This document shows, one piece after another, positions 43,304 through 52,990 of a DNA stretch of 64,000 bases. How positions within the stretch are numbered: position 1 is the first letter of the stretch; each line of letters opens with the position of its first letter. The DNA lies in NCBI GenBank assembly GCA_964578885.1, contig CAZOEO010000003.1, positions 62,001 through 126,000 on the forward strand, given 5' to 3'. The translations under genes were made by a program, and so were the position numbers. The notes under the pieces were generated by a model. It worked only from the letters and a program-made list of their open reading frames with translations, searched no databases and was not told where the DNA came from. Source of the stretch: CAZRHR01 sp964578885 (GTDB taxonomy: Bacteria; Bacteroidota; Bacteroidia; CAIKAF01).

Positions 43304-43744
43304 ATGAAAAGGTTGCTGTTCATTCCGATTTTAGCATTGTTCACAGCATGTGGAGAGTCAAATTTTGCCATTTCCGTTGTGATGGACGGCGAATTATGGG
43401 AAAGTAATCAATATGCCTCGGGCAGAATTACCGATCAGGACGTTTTATTACTAAATGGTTTTAACCGAACCTTTTTACCCGTATCGCTGGCCATTCGGGA
43501 CTATGCGTATCCAGGAACATATCCATTGGACAGTCTCAACAATTCCTTTTTGTTCGGTTTAAATACCAACAACGGATATTTTTCACGCGAAAGCAAACCC
43601 GGATTGGTTACCATTGAATCCTTTACACCAGCGGGAGTTCGTGGCGGCACCATTGTGGGACAGTTCAGCCTCACTGCGTTTAACAATAGCGGAGATTCAT
43701 TGGTGGTGCGGAACGGAAAGTTTAACGTGACCTTAAGTGAGTAA
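43304..43744 (+). CDS. Lipoprotein, DUF6252-like
   Basis: A 146-residue product with a lipoprotein signal ending in LFTAC (Cys16) and a beta-rich mature domain. The order MDGELWES, GFNRTF, YPGTYPLD, VTIESFTPAGVRGGTIVGQFSLTAF and a C-terminal NGKFNVTL resembles the DUF6252 pattern in Bacteroidota lipoproteins (inference). It lies 12 bp after the dehydrogenase gene and ahead of a strong terminator. Confidence 0.7.
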   Translation: MKRLLFIPILALFTACGESNFAISVVMDGELWESNQYASGRITDQDVLLLNGFNRTFLPVSLAIRDYAYPGTYPLDSLNNSFLFGLNTNNGYFSRESKPGLVTIESFTPAGVRGGTIVGQFSLTAFNNSGDSLVVRNGKFNVTLSE

Positions 43745-43762
43745 CATCCTATTTTTTGAGGA

Positions 43763-43788
43763 AGCCGCCTGAAAGGGCGGCTTTTTTT
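43763..43788 (+). terminator. Intrinsic terminator of the 42.1-43.7 kb unit
   Basis: Seven-bp GC-rich stem (43763-43769 with 43776-43782) and a following run of seven T, 19 bp after the lipoprotein stop. Confidence 0.88.
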
Positions 43789-44500
43789 ATGTTCAATTCT
43801 TTTTATTGTGCAGGGAGAAGGGATTTTAGACGAATCGCTGGCTTGCTATAAAATCACAGGATACAAGAAATAAAAAAAAATGAAATGTTGGAGCATACTT
43901 CCAAACCGTAAAAATTGAGTATGAAGTTCTGAAAACACCGCTATGTTAAAAATTAAAATATTTGGACATGTAAAATCTTATAAATCAACACATGGGGAGC
44001 AAAATCAAACGACATAATTGGAATGATTCAACCTTCTGAATAAAAAAGATTTTTTCAAATAAACGGCATGAATAAGAAAAATGTCCAAGTGCAATAGAAA
44101 TATTCATTCCAGTCAACGCCCACAAAGAATTCATAAACCAAAGTAACGAGGATATAATATTCGCAGGAGAATTTTAGTATGGTAATTCCATACGGAAATC
44201 AACATTCACTTAAATATTGCCAGCTTATCGCACTTATCAAAAATACTTCAGGAAATTCAAGCGTATTATCATGTAAAAACCTGGTCTACAATTGCTTTCA
44301 TCATCGGAATGATTTGCATCATCATTTCGGTTGTTCTATTGGAAAAAATGATGTAAACAATATTTAAGAGAGTTTATTTGGGATTGTTGGTGGTTTTTTT
44401 GCCTTTTTTGAATTTCTATATCGGCAGGAAATTCTTGACCAAACACCCAAATCAACTTTCAGAAAGTGGCTCATCATCCTCCCTATTCATTGATTTCCAC
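43789..44500. other. AT-rich non-coding stretch
   Basis: About 700 bp clearly richer in A+T than the rest of the window, with no intact gene. Weak coding traces: a hydrophobic plus-strand frame from 44186 broken by a TAA at 44354. No repeats, tRNA or mobile-element ends are visible. Confidence 0.5.
44186..44500 (+). pseudogene. Possible remnant of a small two-helix membrane protein
   Basis: One frame, open on both sides of a single TAA (44354-44356), encodes two hydrophobic segments (IAFIIGMICIIISVVLL before the stop and GLLVVFLPFLNFYIG after it). There is no usable start codon upstream. Hydrophobic runs arise easily by chance in AT-rich DNA, so this may not be a gene relic at all. Confidence 0.2.
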
Positions 44501-44542
44501 AAAAAAAACTCCCCTGCATGTTGTTCACATCCAGGGGAGTTT
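44501..44542 (-). terminator. Intrinsic terminator of the minus-strand POT transporter gene
   Basis: Arms 44506-44516 and 44532-44542 give an 11-bp perfect stem; on the minus strand eight T follow. It lies 24 bp beyond the transporter stop. Confidence 0.9.
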
Positions 44543-44565
44543 CATCCTACCATGTATATCTTACT

Positions 44566-46428
44566 TTACTTGATGCCGTGCATCCATCTTGTAACCATGG
44601 GGCCGAGCAAGAATAGCAATCCACCACAGCCAATAGCCACAAAACCAAGCATCTGGAATACGCTTAGGCCGATGGACAATGATTGCTGACGCAAGCTGGT
44701 GATGATTTCGCCGGTTGGGCTCGCCTGAATGCGCGCTTCCATGTCCGGAAGATTCGTGAGTTCTGGGCTTGGCAATGAATCCGACGCAGCCTTGCGGGCC
44801 AGGAAATATTCCACATTGATCACTTCTCCCGCAGGCACAGAAACGCTGTCTTTATAATAGGTCCATTCCGTACCCTGGGCATTCAAACTGGAAATGGCCG
44901 ACGTGCTAACCAATGCTTTTTCAAGGCTCACTGAATCTAAGCTGGCAATAAAAGTTTTGTCGGCAAACAGCACTTTATAGGCCGGATCGGAAAGAGATTC
45001 CACAAAAGCATTGTCTTCTACAATCGTTTTCTCCGAAACCGTAGTCAGTTTTGCAATATGCTTTCCGGCCTGGTGGGCAATGGAGGAAGACAGGAACCAA
45101 ATTCCCATGAGAAACGCCACAATATTGGCCGGACTCAACTTGGTCACCAACGAAAGTCCAACTGGCGAAAGGGTGAGTTCTCCTAACGTATGCAGCAGAT
45201 AAAGCAAAATCAGTAAAAAGGCCGGCACCAAACCTGCCACGGCATATCCTTTACCCAAAGTAAGTACGAGGAAACCAGCTCCCAATAGTACCAGACCTAA
45301 GGCAAATTTATATGGCGCAGAAGGCTCTTTGCCGGAATTCCCCAAAGTAATCCAAAGCCAAGAGAATAATGGCGCAAACAACATGATAAACAATGGATTC
45401 ACCGACTGAAAGAATGTGGTTGGAATATCAAATCCAAGGAAATTCCGGTTTACATTCCTTTCCGTAAACAAGTTCATGGCAGATCCGGCCAACTCGAAGA
45501 ACGTCCAGAAAACCGTAGTAAACAGCAATAAAATGACAATTACCCAAATGCGCTGACGCTGAGCCACTTCGTATTTGGTCGATTGAAACAGCAAATAACC
45601 TAAAATGAGCACCGCTAAAACGGCCAGACCAATATCTACCACATCATTTTGCTTAATGAGTAACCAAGCCATGGGCACCATCACCAAAGACGTCAGGTAA
45701 GGCAACCATTTGTTAGGAAGGCCTTTGAGCATCGGCTTTTGATCTTGCGGAGCATAACCATACGCTTCAAACCAGCCTCTGGATTGGGCCCACATGAAAA
45801 TGCAAAAGCCCAGGAACATACCGACACCGGCCGTTAGAAAGCCATATTTCCAACCTTCAATTTCCCCAATGGCACCGCAAGTGAGCGGAGTAAGAAACGC
45901 TCCGATGTTGATTCCCATGTAGAAAATGGTAAAAGCACCATCTCTGCGTGGATCGCCATCCGGATAAAATTTACCAATCATGCTACTGATGTTGGGTTTG
46001 AAAAACCCGTTTCCAATAACCAGAAGCGCCAAACCAATATAAAAAGTGGTTTGATTATCCATAAATAAAGTAAACTGACCTAATGCCATGAGAAGAGAGC
46101 CCCAAATAATGGCTTTACGAAATCCCATGATTCTGTCGGCGAACACACCTCCTAAAATGGGCGTGAGGTACACCAGTGCGCCATAAGCACCATAAATACC
46201 GTAGGCTTTGGCATCGTCAAATGCGAAACCGCCTTTAATGAGTTCCGAAGTCATATAAAGCACCAGAATGGCACGCATGCCATAATAACTGAATCGCTCC
46301 CAAAGCTCCACCATGAACAAGGCAAATAAAGCCTTGGGATGGACTTTTCGGTTCATGAAAATAACAGCTGCCACCCACACGGCCACGGCAGACCACGAGA
46401 TGAGCATTAATTGATACGCTGGATTCAT
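44566..46428 (-). CDS. POT/PTR-family proton-dependent oligopeptide transporter
   Basis: The 620-residue inner-membrane protein belongs to the PTR2/POT branch of the major facilitator superfamily, importing di- and tripeptides with protons. The diagnostic ExxERFxYY motif is ELWERFSYYGM (about 41-51), followed by GGVFADRIMGFRKAI (about 96) and GNGFFKPNISSMIGKFY (about 139). A soluble insertion of about 120 residues (about 465-590) between late helices makes it longer than the E. coli proteins. It is divergent from a second POT gene. Confidence 0.92.
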   Translation of the reverse strand: MNPAYQLMLISWSAVAVWVAAVIFMNRKVHPKALFALFMVELWERFSYYGMRAILVLYMTSELIKGGFAFDDAKAYGIYGAYGALVYLTPILGGVFADRIMGFRKAIIWGSLLMALGQFTLFMDNQTTFYIGLALLVIGNGFFKPNISSMIGKFYPDGDPRRDGAFTIFYMGINIGAFLTPLTCGAIGEIEGWKYGFLTAGVGMFLGFCIFMWAQSRGWFEAYGYAPQDQKPMLKGLPNKWLPYLTSLVMVPMAWLLIKQNDVVDIGLAVLAVLILGYLLFQSTKYEVAQRQRIWVIVILLLFTTVFWTFFELAGSAMNLFTERNVNRNFLGFDIPTTFFQSVNPLFIMLFAPLFSWLWITLGNSGKEPSAPYKFALGLVLLGAGFLVLTLGKGYAVAGLVPAFLLILLYLLHTLGELTLSPVGLSLVTKLSPANIVAFLMGIWFLSSSIAHQAGKHIAKLTTVSEKTIVEDNAFVESLSDPAYKVLFADKTFIASLDSVSLEKALVSTSAISSLNAQGTEWTYYKDSVSVPAGEVINVEYFLARKAASDSLPSPELTNLPDMEARIQASPTGEIITSLRQQSLSIGLSVFQMLGFVAIGCGGLLFLLGPMVTRWMHGIK

Positions 46429-46835
46429 AGTTTTTCTATTTGTAGATGAACGAAACTAAGAAAAAATGCTTTCTGCCAAGGCACCGAGCCATTTAAATAT
46501 ACAGTACACTCCCCTGATTCAAAACCAAAAGACTTTCCGCCAACCAGCAAAAGGCAATAAAAAGAAATCTTTTAAAGTCATTGAAAAACAAATACATAAA
46601 TCCTTTTAACCCATAAAAAAAGGGAGTTGGTTCAAAAAAATAATAGCCTCCGGATTCGGGGGAAAAAATAAGACGCTATTTTTGAAACATGCAAGCTCCT
46701 CAAGAGATTCGTGTGTGTCATGTTATATGAAGCCCGAATTTTTTCTGTTTGCATGCACTTGGTTGGCATCAACCCACCCATTTCAATCAAAAATCTTTGC
46801 CATACCGCATGGCAATCGTTTAAGGAAAGAACCCC
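46429..46835. other. Divergent promoter region between two peptide transporter genes
   Basis: 407 bp without a gene. The minus-strand transporter has a promoter match at 46451-46479. On the plus side TATTTTTG at 46677-46684 is a possible -7 box, which would give a leader of about 145 nt. Short frames in the right half have no protein-like content. Confidence 0.5.
46451..46479 (-). promoter_or_regulatory. Promoter of the minus-strand POT gene
   Basis: Minus-strand TTG (46477-46479) and TAGTTTCG (46451-46458, one mismatch to TAnnTTTG) with an 18-bp spacer, 22 bp before the ATG. Confidence 0.5.
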
Positions 46836-48464
46836 ATGGCAGCAAAACATCCCAAAGCCCTACCCTTCCTGTTTTTATCTGAAATGTGGGAAAGGTTCGG
46901 CTTTTACCTCATGCTTGGTATTTTCACTTTGTATCTTAAAGATGCGAGCGATGGCATGGGCATGGAGGAACGAGAGGCCTCCGATTTGTATGGAACTTTT
47001 ATTGCACTGATTTATCTCACCCCTTTTGTGGGCGGTCTGCTGGCAGATCGGTGGCTTGGCTACCGTAAATCCATCATCATTGGCGGCATCTGCATGGGTG
47101 CAGGTTACATCATTATGGGCATCCATAACTTGGCCGCTTTATATGTAGGCATGACCCTTGTGATTTTGGGTAATGGCTTTTTTAAACCGAACATTTCGGC
47201 CCTGCTTGGCAACCTTTACAACACGGAAGCTTATAAACCCAATAAAGACGCCGGATTCAACCTGTTTTACATGGGCATCAACATCGGGGCCTTTATTTGT
47301 AATTTTTTCGGCGCCGCTTTATACCATGCGTTTGGATGGAATTGGGCTTTTTTCGCCGCAGGCATTGGGATGTTTCTGGGAGTGATTGTGTTTATGTTCG
47401 GTTATGGCACCTATGCCGATGGGGATGTGGTAAAACCCGCAAGGCCCGGAGAGATGGGTTTGGGAAAAATCCTGCTGGCCACGCTAGGCCCCAGTTTTGC
47501 TTTCGGCATTTTAGGTTGGTTGATTCCCGGAAACCTGTTAGGCTCCGATTCTACGGACGCGTTTATTTTCGGCGCCTTGCCCGTGGTGGGATTTTTTGTG
47601 CTGCTTTTGTTAAAATCCGAACCCGAAGAAAGAAAACCATTGGCTGCCATGTTGTCCATCTTCGGCGTGGTAATTATTTTCTGGGCCGTTTTCAAACAAA
47701 ATGGCAGCGCCCTGACCACTTGGGCCGACCGCTATACCGACCGAGAAATTGCGCCGGCCGTGGAACCCCTGGCCGAAACCCTCATGTTGGCACAGGTGGT
47801 GACGGCCAAAGCCGACAGTTTTCCAGTGTACGACGCACAGTTTCGTACCACCAAAGTAAATGGCGTATTGGTCAAAACCGAATCACAGCATCCTTATTTG
47901 CAGAATTTACCCGAGGAAAAAAAACCGATTGGGGACGCCAGTTTAAAATTATACGCCACCAATTTATACCAGTCTGTGAACCCTTTTTGGGTGATTTTAC
48001 TTACCCCGGTGGTGGTGGGATTTTTCGGCTTTTTGCGCAGACGGGGAAAAGAACCTTCCACACCCAGTAAAATTGCCTTGGGCCTTTTGATTTCCGCCCT
48101 TTCCGCTTTGGTTATGGTAGGAGCCGTATATGCGAGTGAAAATGGCGCCATGAAAGCCAGCCATTGGTGGTTAATCAGTTCCTATGCCGTGATTACCGTG
48201 GGCGAGCTCTGTTTGAGTCCCATGGGACTTTCGTTGGTATCCAAACTTTCTCCGCCAAGATTGGCCGCCGTGATGATGGGCGGTTGGTTCCTCAGCACCT
48301 CCATTGGCAACAAACTTTCCGGCGTGCTTAGCGCCCTTTGGGACACCTACGAGCATAAAGACCAATACTTTTTACTGAACTTTTTCCTCCTTTTCGGCGC
48401 GTTTCTTTTGATCCTTCTGTTTATCCGTTGGCTCAACAAAATTTTTAAAGAGTACGCCGGTTAA
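46836..48464 (+). CDS. POT/PTR-family oligopeptide transporter (second paralogue)
   Basis: A 542-residue POT protein with SEMWERFGFYLMLG (about 12-25) carrying the ExxER proton-coupling motif, GGLLADRWLGYRKSI (about 67), GNGFFKPNISALLGNLY (about 112) and GELCLSPMGLSLVSKLSP (about 455). It shares the long soluble insertion (about 300-370) with its divergent neighbour but is much diverged in sequence, so the two probably differ in substrate. The next gene starts 11 bp downstream on the same strand. Confidence 0.92.
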   Translation: MAAKHPKALPFLFLSEMWERFGFYLMLGIFTLYLKDASDGMGMEEREASDLYGTFIALIYLTPFVGGLLADRWLGYRKSIIIGGICMGAGYIIMGIHNLAALYVGMTLVILGNGFFKPNISALLGNLYNTEAYKPNKDAGFNLFYMGINIGAFICNFFGAALYHAFGWNWAFFAAGIGMFLGVIVFMFGYGTYADGDVVKPARPGEMGLGKILLATLGPSFAFGILGWLIPGNLLGSDSTDAFIFGALPVVGFFVLLLLKSEPEERKPLAAMLSIFGVVIIFWAVFKQNGSALTTWADRYTDREIAPAVEPLAETLMLAQVVTAKADSFPVYDAQFRTTKVNGVLVKTESQHPYLQNLPEEKKPIGDASLKLYATNLYQSVNPFWVILLTPVVVGFFGFLRRRGKEPSTPSKIALGLLISALSALVMVGAVYASENGAMKASHWWLISSYAVITVGELCLSPMGLSLVSKLSPPRLAAVMMGGWFLSTSIGNKLSGVLSALWDTYEHKDQYFLLNFFLLFGAFLLILLFIRWLNKIFKEYAG

Positions 48465-48475
48465 CGCCATTTCCC

Positions 48476-50260
48476 ATGCAAAACCAATCTAAAACCCACT
48501 TTTCACGTCCTGGTTGGGCGGTGTTCGTCCTGTTTGTCCTGATTTCCGGCTTTTTTACGTTTAAACAAGCTTTGAATCCGGACCGTCCCACCACCGGGTA
48601 CGACGAACGCATGTGGACCTCCGCTTCCATTGCCTCCTATCACATGGCCACCGGACACGTGCGGCACACCCAAACGCTGGACAATTGGTTTCCCTCGTAT
48701 GCCTGGCGCCATCAAGTGAATGTGTTCACCGGAGAATCCTGGACCCAGTTTAATCCCGACACCATTCGATTTCCCTACGATTTCGTAACCTTGGAAGAAG
48801 TGAACCAGGGCAATTCCATCGTCGTAAAATTCGATACCTTATTGTTTCCTCGCAGCCAATTTCAATGGTTTGATAAAGATTTGTGGACCTTTGGCTGGAA
48901 AGCACCCAACTTGGGAAAATATGTTATGGGCGCATGGCTTTCATCGACCAACGACGTGTCCCCCCAAGGATATTTCATCTATGAGGACGACAAAGGAAAT
49001 CCGAGTTCCGCCCCTTTCGCCAATCCACCCGCCGACCTGATTCGACAGGCCCGCATTCCCAATGCATTGCTCACCATCAGCATAATGGTGGTTGTATTTT
49101 TACTTGGTTGGCAACTCGACCATTGGGTGTCCGGCTTGGCCGCAGGCCTCTATTTGTTGCTAAATCCCGTATTTCTCCAAGTAAACACCGCCGTGGGGCT
49201 GGATTCTTTTGTTACCTTTTTCATGTTGCTGTCGCTGTTGTTGCTGTGGCGGCAACTAAGATCTTTAACAGAAAACACCTCTTGGAAAAGTTGGCTTCCA
49301 CTGGCCTTGTGCTCCGGATTGGCCATGGGTGCATCCATTAGCAGCAAGCTAAATGGCGGGATGGCCATGGTGATTGGCGCAGCGGGCTTCCTTTGGGTGG
49401 CGTATCAGCATAAAGACAAGATGAAAGCCTTTTGGAAGCCTTGGATGGGCGCAGGAGCCGTTACCGTGATCACCGCTTTGGTGTTGTTTTGGAGTTTAAA
49501 TCCCCAAATCCAGCAGCAGCCGGTGGCTTCCGTAAAAGCCTTACGCGAATCCGTGGACGATTATTTTGAAAAAAGGGCCAATATTCTCACTGTGAATCAG
49601 TTTTCTGACCGGATGCAAGCGATCGTTACCCAGATGAATGCAGCCCAGGCCGAAGGCAAATTGGCACCCGAGCAAATCAATCCACTGTTGGCTCCCCTCA
49701 TCAAATTGAGTCAAGAATTGCAGCAAAACAACCAAGGCGACCGTTTTCATAAGTCCGCCCCAAAATATTGGAAAAGGTTGGAGGAGATCCAAGCGCAGAT
49801 AGCGGCCGCCGGCGTAAAAGACCTTCCGGCACCCAAGCCCTTTTACGATTGGGTGGTCATCAAAAATGAGTTTTTACCTTCCGTGAAGTTTAGCACCTGG
49901 CGCACCTTGATTACGCCCGAACAACCCGAGTTATATTATGGAACATGGGGGCTTTTACCCGGTTTGTTGGCAACACTTGGCGGCAAAGATTTACCTTCCT
50001 ACGCGACCATTCCTTACAATCCCCTGGATCTACTTTGGGTGTTGGCGGGTATGTTTGCCCTTTTCATGGGTCTAAAAACCAAGCCGGACCAACACTTAGG
50101 CTTGGTGCTTTTCGCCATGGCCACCCTCTTGGTCTGGGTTGGAAACGTACAGTTTTTGTGGAACGACTGGGCGCGCTATTTCACACCGTTCCTCCCCTAT
50201 TTTGGCTTATTGGGCGGACTTTTCGTGGGATGGCTCCGCCGGAAATTTGGTAAAGTGTAG
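48476..50260 (+). CDS. GT39/ArnT-like membrane glycosyltransferase
   Basis: The 594-residue integral membrane protein has an N-terminal helix, a first periplasmic loop with the acidic pair in GYDERMWTSASIASY (about 40-54), then many transmembrane helices and a soluble insertion (about 345-470) with coiled-coil propensity. This is the layout of protein O-mannosyl/ArnT-like glycosyltransferases that take sugar from a polyprenyl-phosphate donor. Acceptor unknown. It is 11 bp after the POT gene, though no functional connection is evident. Confidence 0.72.
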   Translation: MQNQSKTHFSRPGWAVFVLFVLISGFFTFKQALNPDRPTTGYDERMWTSASIASYHMATGHVRHTQTLDNWFPSYAWRHQVNVFTGESWTQFNPDTIRFPYDFVTLEEVNQGNSIVVKFDTLLFPRSQFQWFDKDLWTFGWKAPNLGKYVMGAWLSSTNDVSPQGYFIYEDDKGNPSSAPFANPPADLIRQARIPNALLTISIMVVVFLLGWQLDHWVSGLAAGLYLLLNPVFLQVNTAVGLDSFVTFFMLLSLLLLWRQLRSLTENTSWKSWLPLALCSGLAMGASISSKLNGGMAMVIGAAGFLWVAYQHKDKMKAFWKPWMGAGAVTVITALVLFWSLNPQIQQQPVASVKALRESVDDYFEKRANILTVNQFSDRMQAIVTQMNAAQAEGKLAPEQINPLLAPLIKLSQELQQNNQGDRFHKSAPKYWKRLEEIQAQIAAAGVKDLPAPKPFYDWVVIKNEFLPSVKFSTWRTLITPEQPELYYGTWGLLPGLLATLGGKDLPSYATIPYNPLDLLWVLAGMFALFMGLKTKPDQHLGLVLFAMATLLVWVGNVQFLWNDWARYFTPFLPYFGLLGGLFVGWLRRKFGKV

Positions 50261-50379
50261 GGTTGGACATTCGGTTTGGAGGGGTTTGGAGTTTCGGTAA
50301 TGGAAGTCTGTTTTGTCATGGGGCAAGGCTCACACGACAACGACCCATTCATCAATAATGAATTATCAGCAAGAACTTC
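50261..50379. other. Short non-coding spacer
   Basis: No gene, terminator or repeat can be supported between the glycosyltransferase stop and the pseudogene-like frame that follows. Confidence 0.4.
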
Positions 50380-50661
50380 ATGGCATTTTCGACCTTTAAA
50401 AGCCAGCTTTCTGGACAACGAAAACGTTTAAATGGTGCCGAAATATTCCATGGCAGTATTTCCGACAACCTCAATGGGCAACCATCACAAGAAACGCTAC
50501 TGGTGACCATTCGACTTACAACGAATGAATACGGACAAGTATCAATGGATGAAGGAAACATTCTATTTTCAGAAATAGTACATATGGACTTCAACTCTGA
50601 TTGACAAGCATACTCGTTTGGTGACGAAGGATTTTTTATCATCACAGGTAAAGTCAGGTGA
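50380..50661 (+). pseudogene. Small protein gene interrupted by an in-frame TGA
   Basis: ATG 50380 opens a 74-codon frame ending at TGA 50602-50604. The same frame then continues for 18 codons (QAYSFGDEGFFIITGKVR) to a second TGA at 50659-50661, and that continuation looks protein-like. The whole would be a compact beta-rich protein of about 93 residues with one codon (perhaps TGG, Trp) mutated to TGA. Family not recognised. It could also be a genuine 74-residue protein with a chance extension. Confidence 0.35.
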
Positions 50662-50768
50662 AATTGGAAGTGATGAAGTAAAATTTACACAAGCATCACT
50701 TACCTGGCCATGCAAGAGGCATCAAGGGAGTATACTTACCTTCACAGGGATTTCCTTACCTTCGCGGC

Positions 50769-52181
50769 ATGGGAAAAAAGAACAAACCACCTGTCGTGTT
50801 GGAACAATTAATGGTCACCGACCTGGCCGCAGAAGGCAATGCCCTGGCCAAACATGAAGGCAAAGTGATTTTTTTCCCGTTTGGTGCGCCCGGTGACGTG
50901 GTGGACGTTCAGGTATTTCGGTCGAAAAAAGATTGGGCCGAAGGAAAAATCGTTCAGATACACAGCCCCAGTCCGGATAGGGTCCGTCCGGTTTGCAGCC
51001 ATTTTACCCATTGTGGCGGCTGCAAGTGGCAACATTTACCCTACGAAATCCAAGCCAGTTACAAGGAAAGACAAGTCTTGGATCAACTTCAACGGGTTGG
51101 GAAAATTTTTCCAAAACAAGTGTTTCCGGTGGTGCAAGCCCAGCCCGTTTATGGATATCGGAACAAAGTGGAGTTTTCCTTTTCCACGGGACGTTGGAAA
51201 ACTTCTGCGGAAATGGATCAGCCCCATGAAGGCCCCACGGACGCTTGTGGATTTCATGCGCCGGGCCGGTTCGATAAAGTGTTGGAAATAGAGTATTGTC
51301 ACCTCACGGATGAGGTCACCAATGCGATTTTACATTTTACCCGCGATTTTGCGCGTACGCATGGCTATGCCTTTTATGATCCTCGTGCCCAAACCGGGGT
51401 GATGCGCAACTTGCTGTTCCGGCAAACCACCACCGGCCAACGCATGGTGGTCGTGATTTTCGGACCACAAGCCACCAAAGAACAGATTGACGCCTTGATG
51501 CAGGCATTAGAAGTACAATTCCCCAACCTCACCAGTTTGTTATATACCCAGAACAACAAACCCAACGATGCGCTGGCCGGACTGAATTTCGACGTGTGGA
51601 AAGGTTCCATGACCATCGAAGAAGAAATGGAAGGCTTGTATTTCAGGATTTCGCCACCCAGCTTTTTCCAGACCAACAGTTACCAAACCCTGGCTTTGTA
51701 TCGCAAGGTTCGGGAGCTTGCCCAACTCACCGGAGTTGAAAAAGTCTATGATTTATACACGGGTACCGGTACCATCGGGCTGTTTTTGGCGCCCCATGCC
51801 AAAGAAGTGATTGGCATTGAATATGTGGAAGAAGCCGTGGCAGATGCAGCGAAAAATGCCGAACGAAATGGCATTTCCAACGCGAAGTTTTTTGCCGGCG
51901 ACATGAAAGACGTCTTGTCGTCTGAATTTGTGGCGACCCATGGCCGTCCGGATGTGGTGATTACCGATCCGCCTCGCGCTGGAATGCACACCAATGTGAT
52001 TGAACGGATTTTAGACATGGCTCCCGATCGCGTGGTGTACGTGAGCTGCAATCCGGCGACGCAAGCAAGGGACCTGGCGCTGATGGATGCGGCTTATGAA
52101 GTCGTGGCCATTCAGCCCGTGGATATGTTTCCACACACCCATCATATTGAAAACATTGCCGTTTTAGAAAAAAGAAAATGA
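50769..52181 (+). CDS. rlmD: 23S rRNA (uracil(1939)-C5)-methyltransferase
   Basis: The 470-residue protein has an N-terminal TRAM domain, the iron-sulfur cysteines in CSHFTHCGGCKW (about 76-87) with a fourth in IEYCHL (about 175), a SAM-binding DLYTGTGTIGLF (about 328) and the catalytic YVSCNPATQARDL (about 424). These match RumA/RlmD-type m5U methyltransferases; assignment to position 1939 follows the family. TACCTTCG ends 4 bp before the ATG and may be its -7 box. It overlaps dapD by ATGA. Confidence 0.92.
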   Translation: MGKKNKPPVVLEQLMVTDLAAEGNALAKHEGKVIFFPFGAPGDVVDVQVFRSKKDWAEGKIVQIHSPSPDRVRPVCSHFTHCGGCKWQHLPYEIQASYKERQVLDQLQRVGKIFPKQVFPVVQAQPVYGYRNKVEFSFSTGRWKTSAEMDQPHEGPTDACGFHAPGRFDKVLEIEYCHLTDEVTNAILHFTRDFARTHGYAFYDPRAQTGVMRNLLFRQTTTGQRMVVVIFGPQATKEQIDALMQALEVQFPNLTSLLYTQNNKPNDALAGLNFDVWKGSMTIEEEMEGLYFRISPPSFFQTNSYQTLALYRKVRELAQLTGVEKVYDLYTGTGTIGLFLAPHAKEVIGIEYVEEAVADAAKNAERNGISNAKFFAGDMKDVLSSEFVATHGRPDVVITDPPRAGMHTNVIERILDMAPDRVVYVSCNPATQARDLALMDAAYEVVAIQPVDMFPHTHHIENIAVLEKRK

Positions 52182-52990
52182 CCAAAGAAGAACGTATTCT
52201 GGCGGCCTGGCAGCAGCGTGAATTGCTGCAGGAATCGGCGTATCGCAGTGCCGTAGAAGATATTATGGCCGGGTTGGATGCCGGTGAACTTCGGGTGGCC
52301 AAGCCCACTGAAACCGGTTGGGAAGTGCAGGAAACGGTGAAAAAAGCCGTTTTGCTGTATTTCGGGATTTGTCAGATGGAGGTGATGGAAGCCGGCCCTA
52401 TGGAATTTTATGATAAAATGCCATTGAAACGTGGATATGCCCAATTGGGTGTACGCGTGGTTCCGCACGCCGTAGCGCGCTATGGTTCGTATTTGGCGCC
52501 GGGCGTGATCATGATGCCCAGTTATGTGAATATTGGCGCGTATGTGGACGAAGGCACCATGGTAGACACCTGGGCCACCGTGGGTTCCTGCGCACAAATT
52601 GGAAAAAGGGTGCATTTGAGTGGCGGCGTGGGCATTGGCGGTGTTTTGGAACCGCTGCAAGCTGCGCCGGTCATCATTGAAGACCACGCTTTTATTGGGT
52701 CACGCTGTATAGTGGTAGAAGGGGTTCGGGTGGGTGAAGGTGCCGTATTGGGTGCCAATACCGTACTCACCGCTTCCACCAAAATAGTGGATGTAAGTGG
52801 TCCGGAACCTGTGATTCATCAAGGTTATGTACCGCCGCGCTCCGTGGTGATTCCCGGAAGCATGCCCAAAACATTTGCTGCCGGAACATTTCAGGTACCC
52901 TGTGCGTTGATTATCGGGCAGCGTAAAGCCTCCACAGATGTAAAAACCTCTCTGAATGACGCACTCAGAGATTTTCAAGTAGCCGTATGA
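52178..52990 (+). CDS. dapD: Tetrahydrodipicolinate N-succinyltransferase
   Basis: DapD succinylates tetrahydrodipicolinate in lysine and diaminopimelate synthesis. The 270-residue protein has the N-terminal helical domain, a left-handed beta-helix of hexapeptide repeats (about 105-225) including MMPSYVNIGAYVDEGTMVDTWATVGS (split over about 112-137) and SGGVGIGGVLEP, and the usual C-terminal block. ATGA overlaps join it to rlmD upstream and aroK downstream. Confidence 0.96.
   Translation: MTKEERILAAWQQRELLQESAYRSAVEDIMAGLDAGELRVAKPTETGWEVQETVKKAVLLYFGICQMEVMEAGPMEFYDKMPLKRGYAQLGVRVVPHAVARYGSYLAPGVIMMPSYVNIGAYVDEGTMVDTWATVGSCAQIGKRVHLSGGVGIGGVLEPLQAAPVIIEDHAFIGSRCIVVEGVRVGEGAVLGANTVLTASTKIVDVSGPEPVIHQGYVPPRSVVIPGSMPKTFAAGTFQVPCALIIGQRKASTDVKTSLNDALRDFQVAV

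Noticed and set aside
47336..48070. A 244-codon frame inside the second POT gene
   Set aside because: Arg/Gly-rich translation in the wrong frame of an unambiguous transporter gene.
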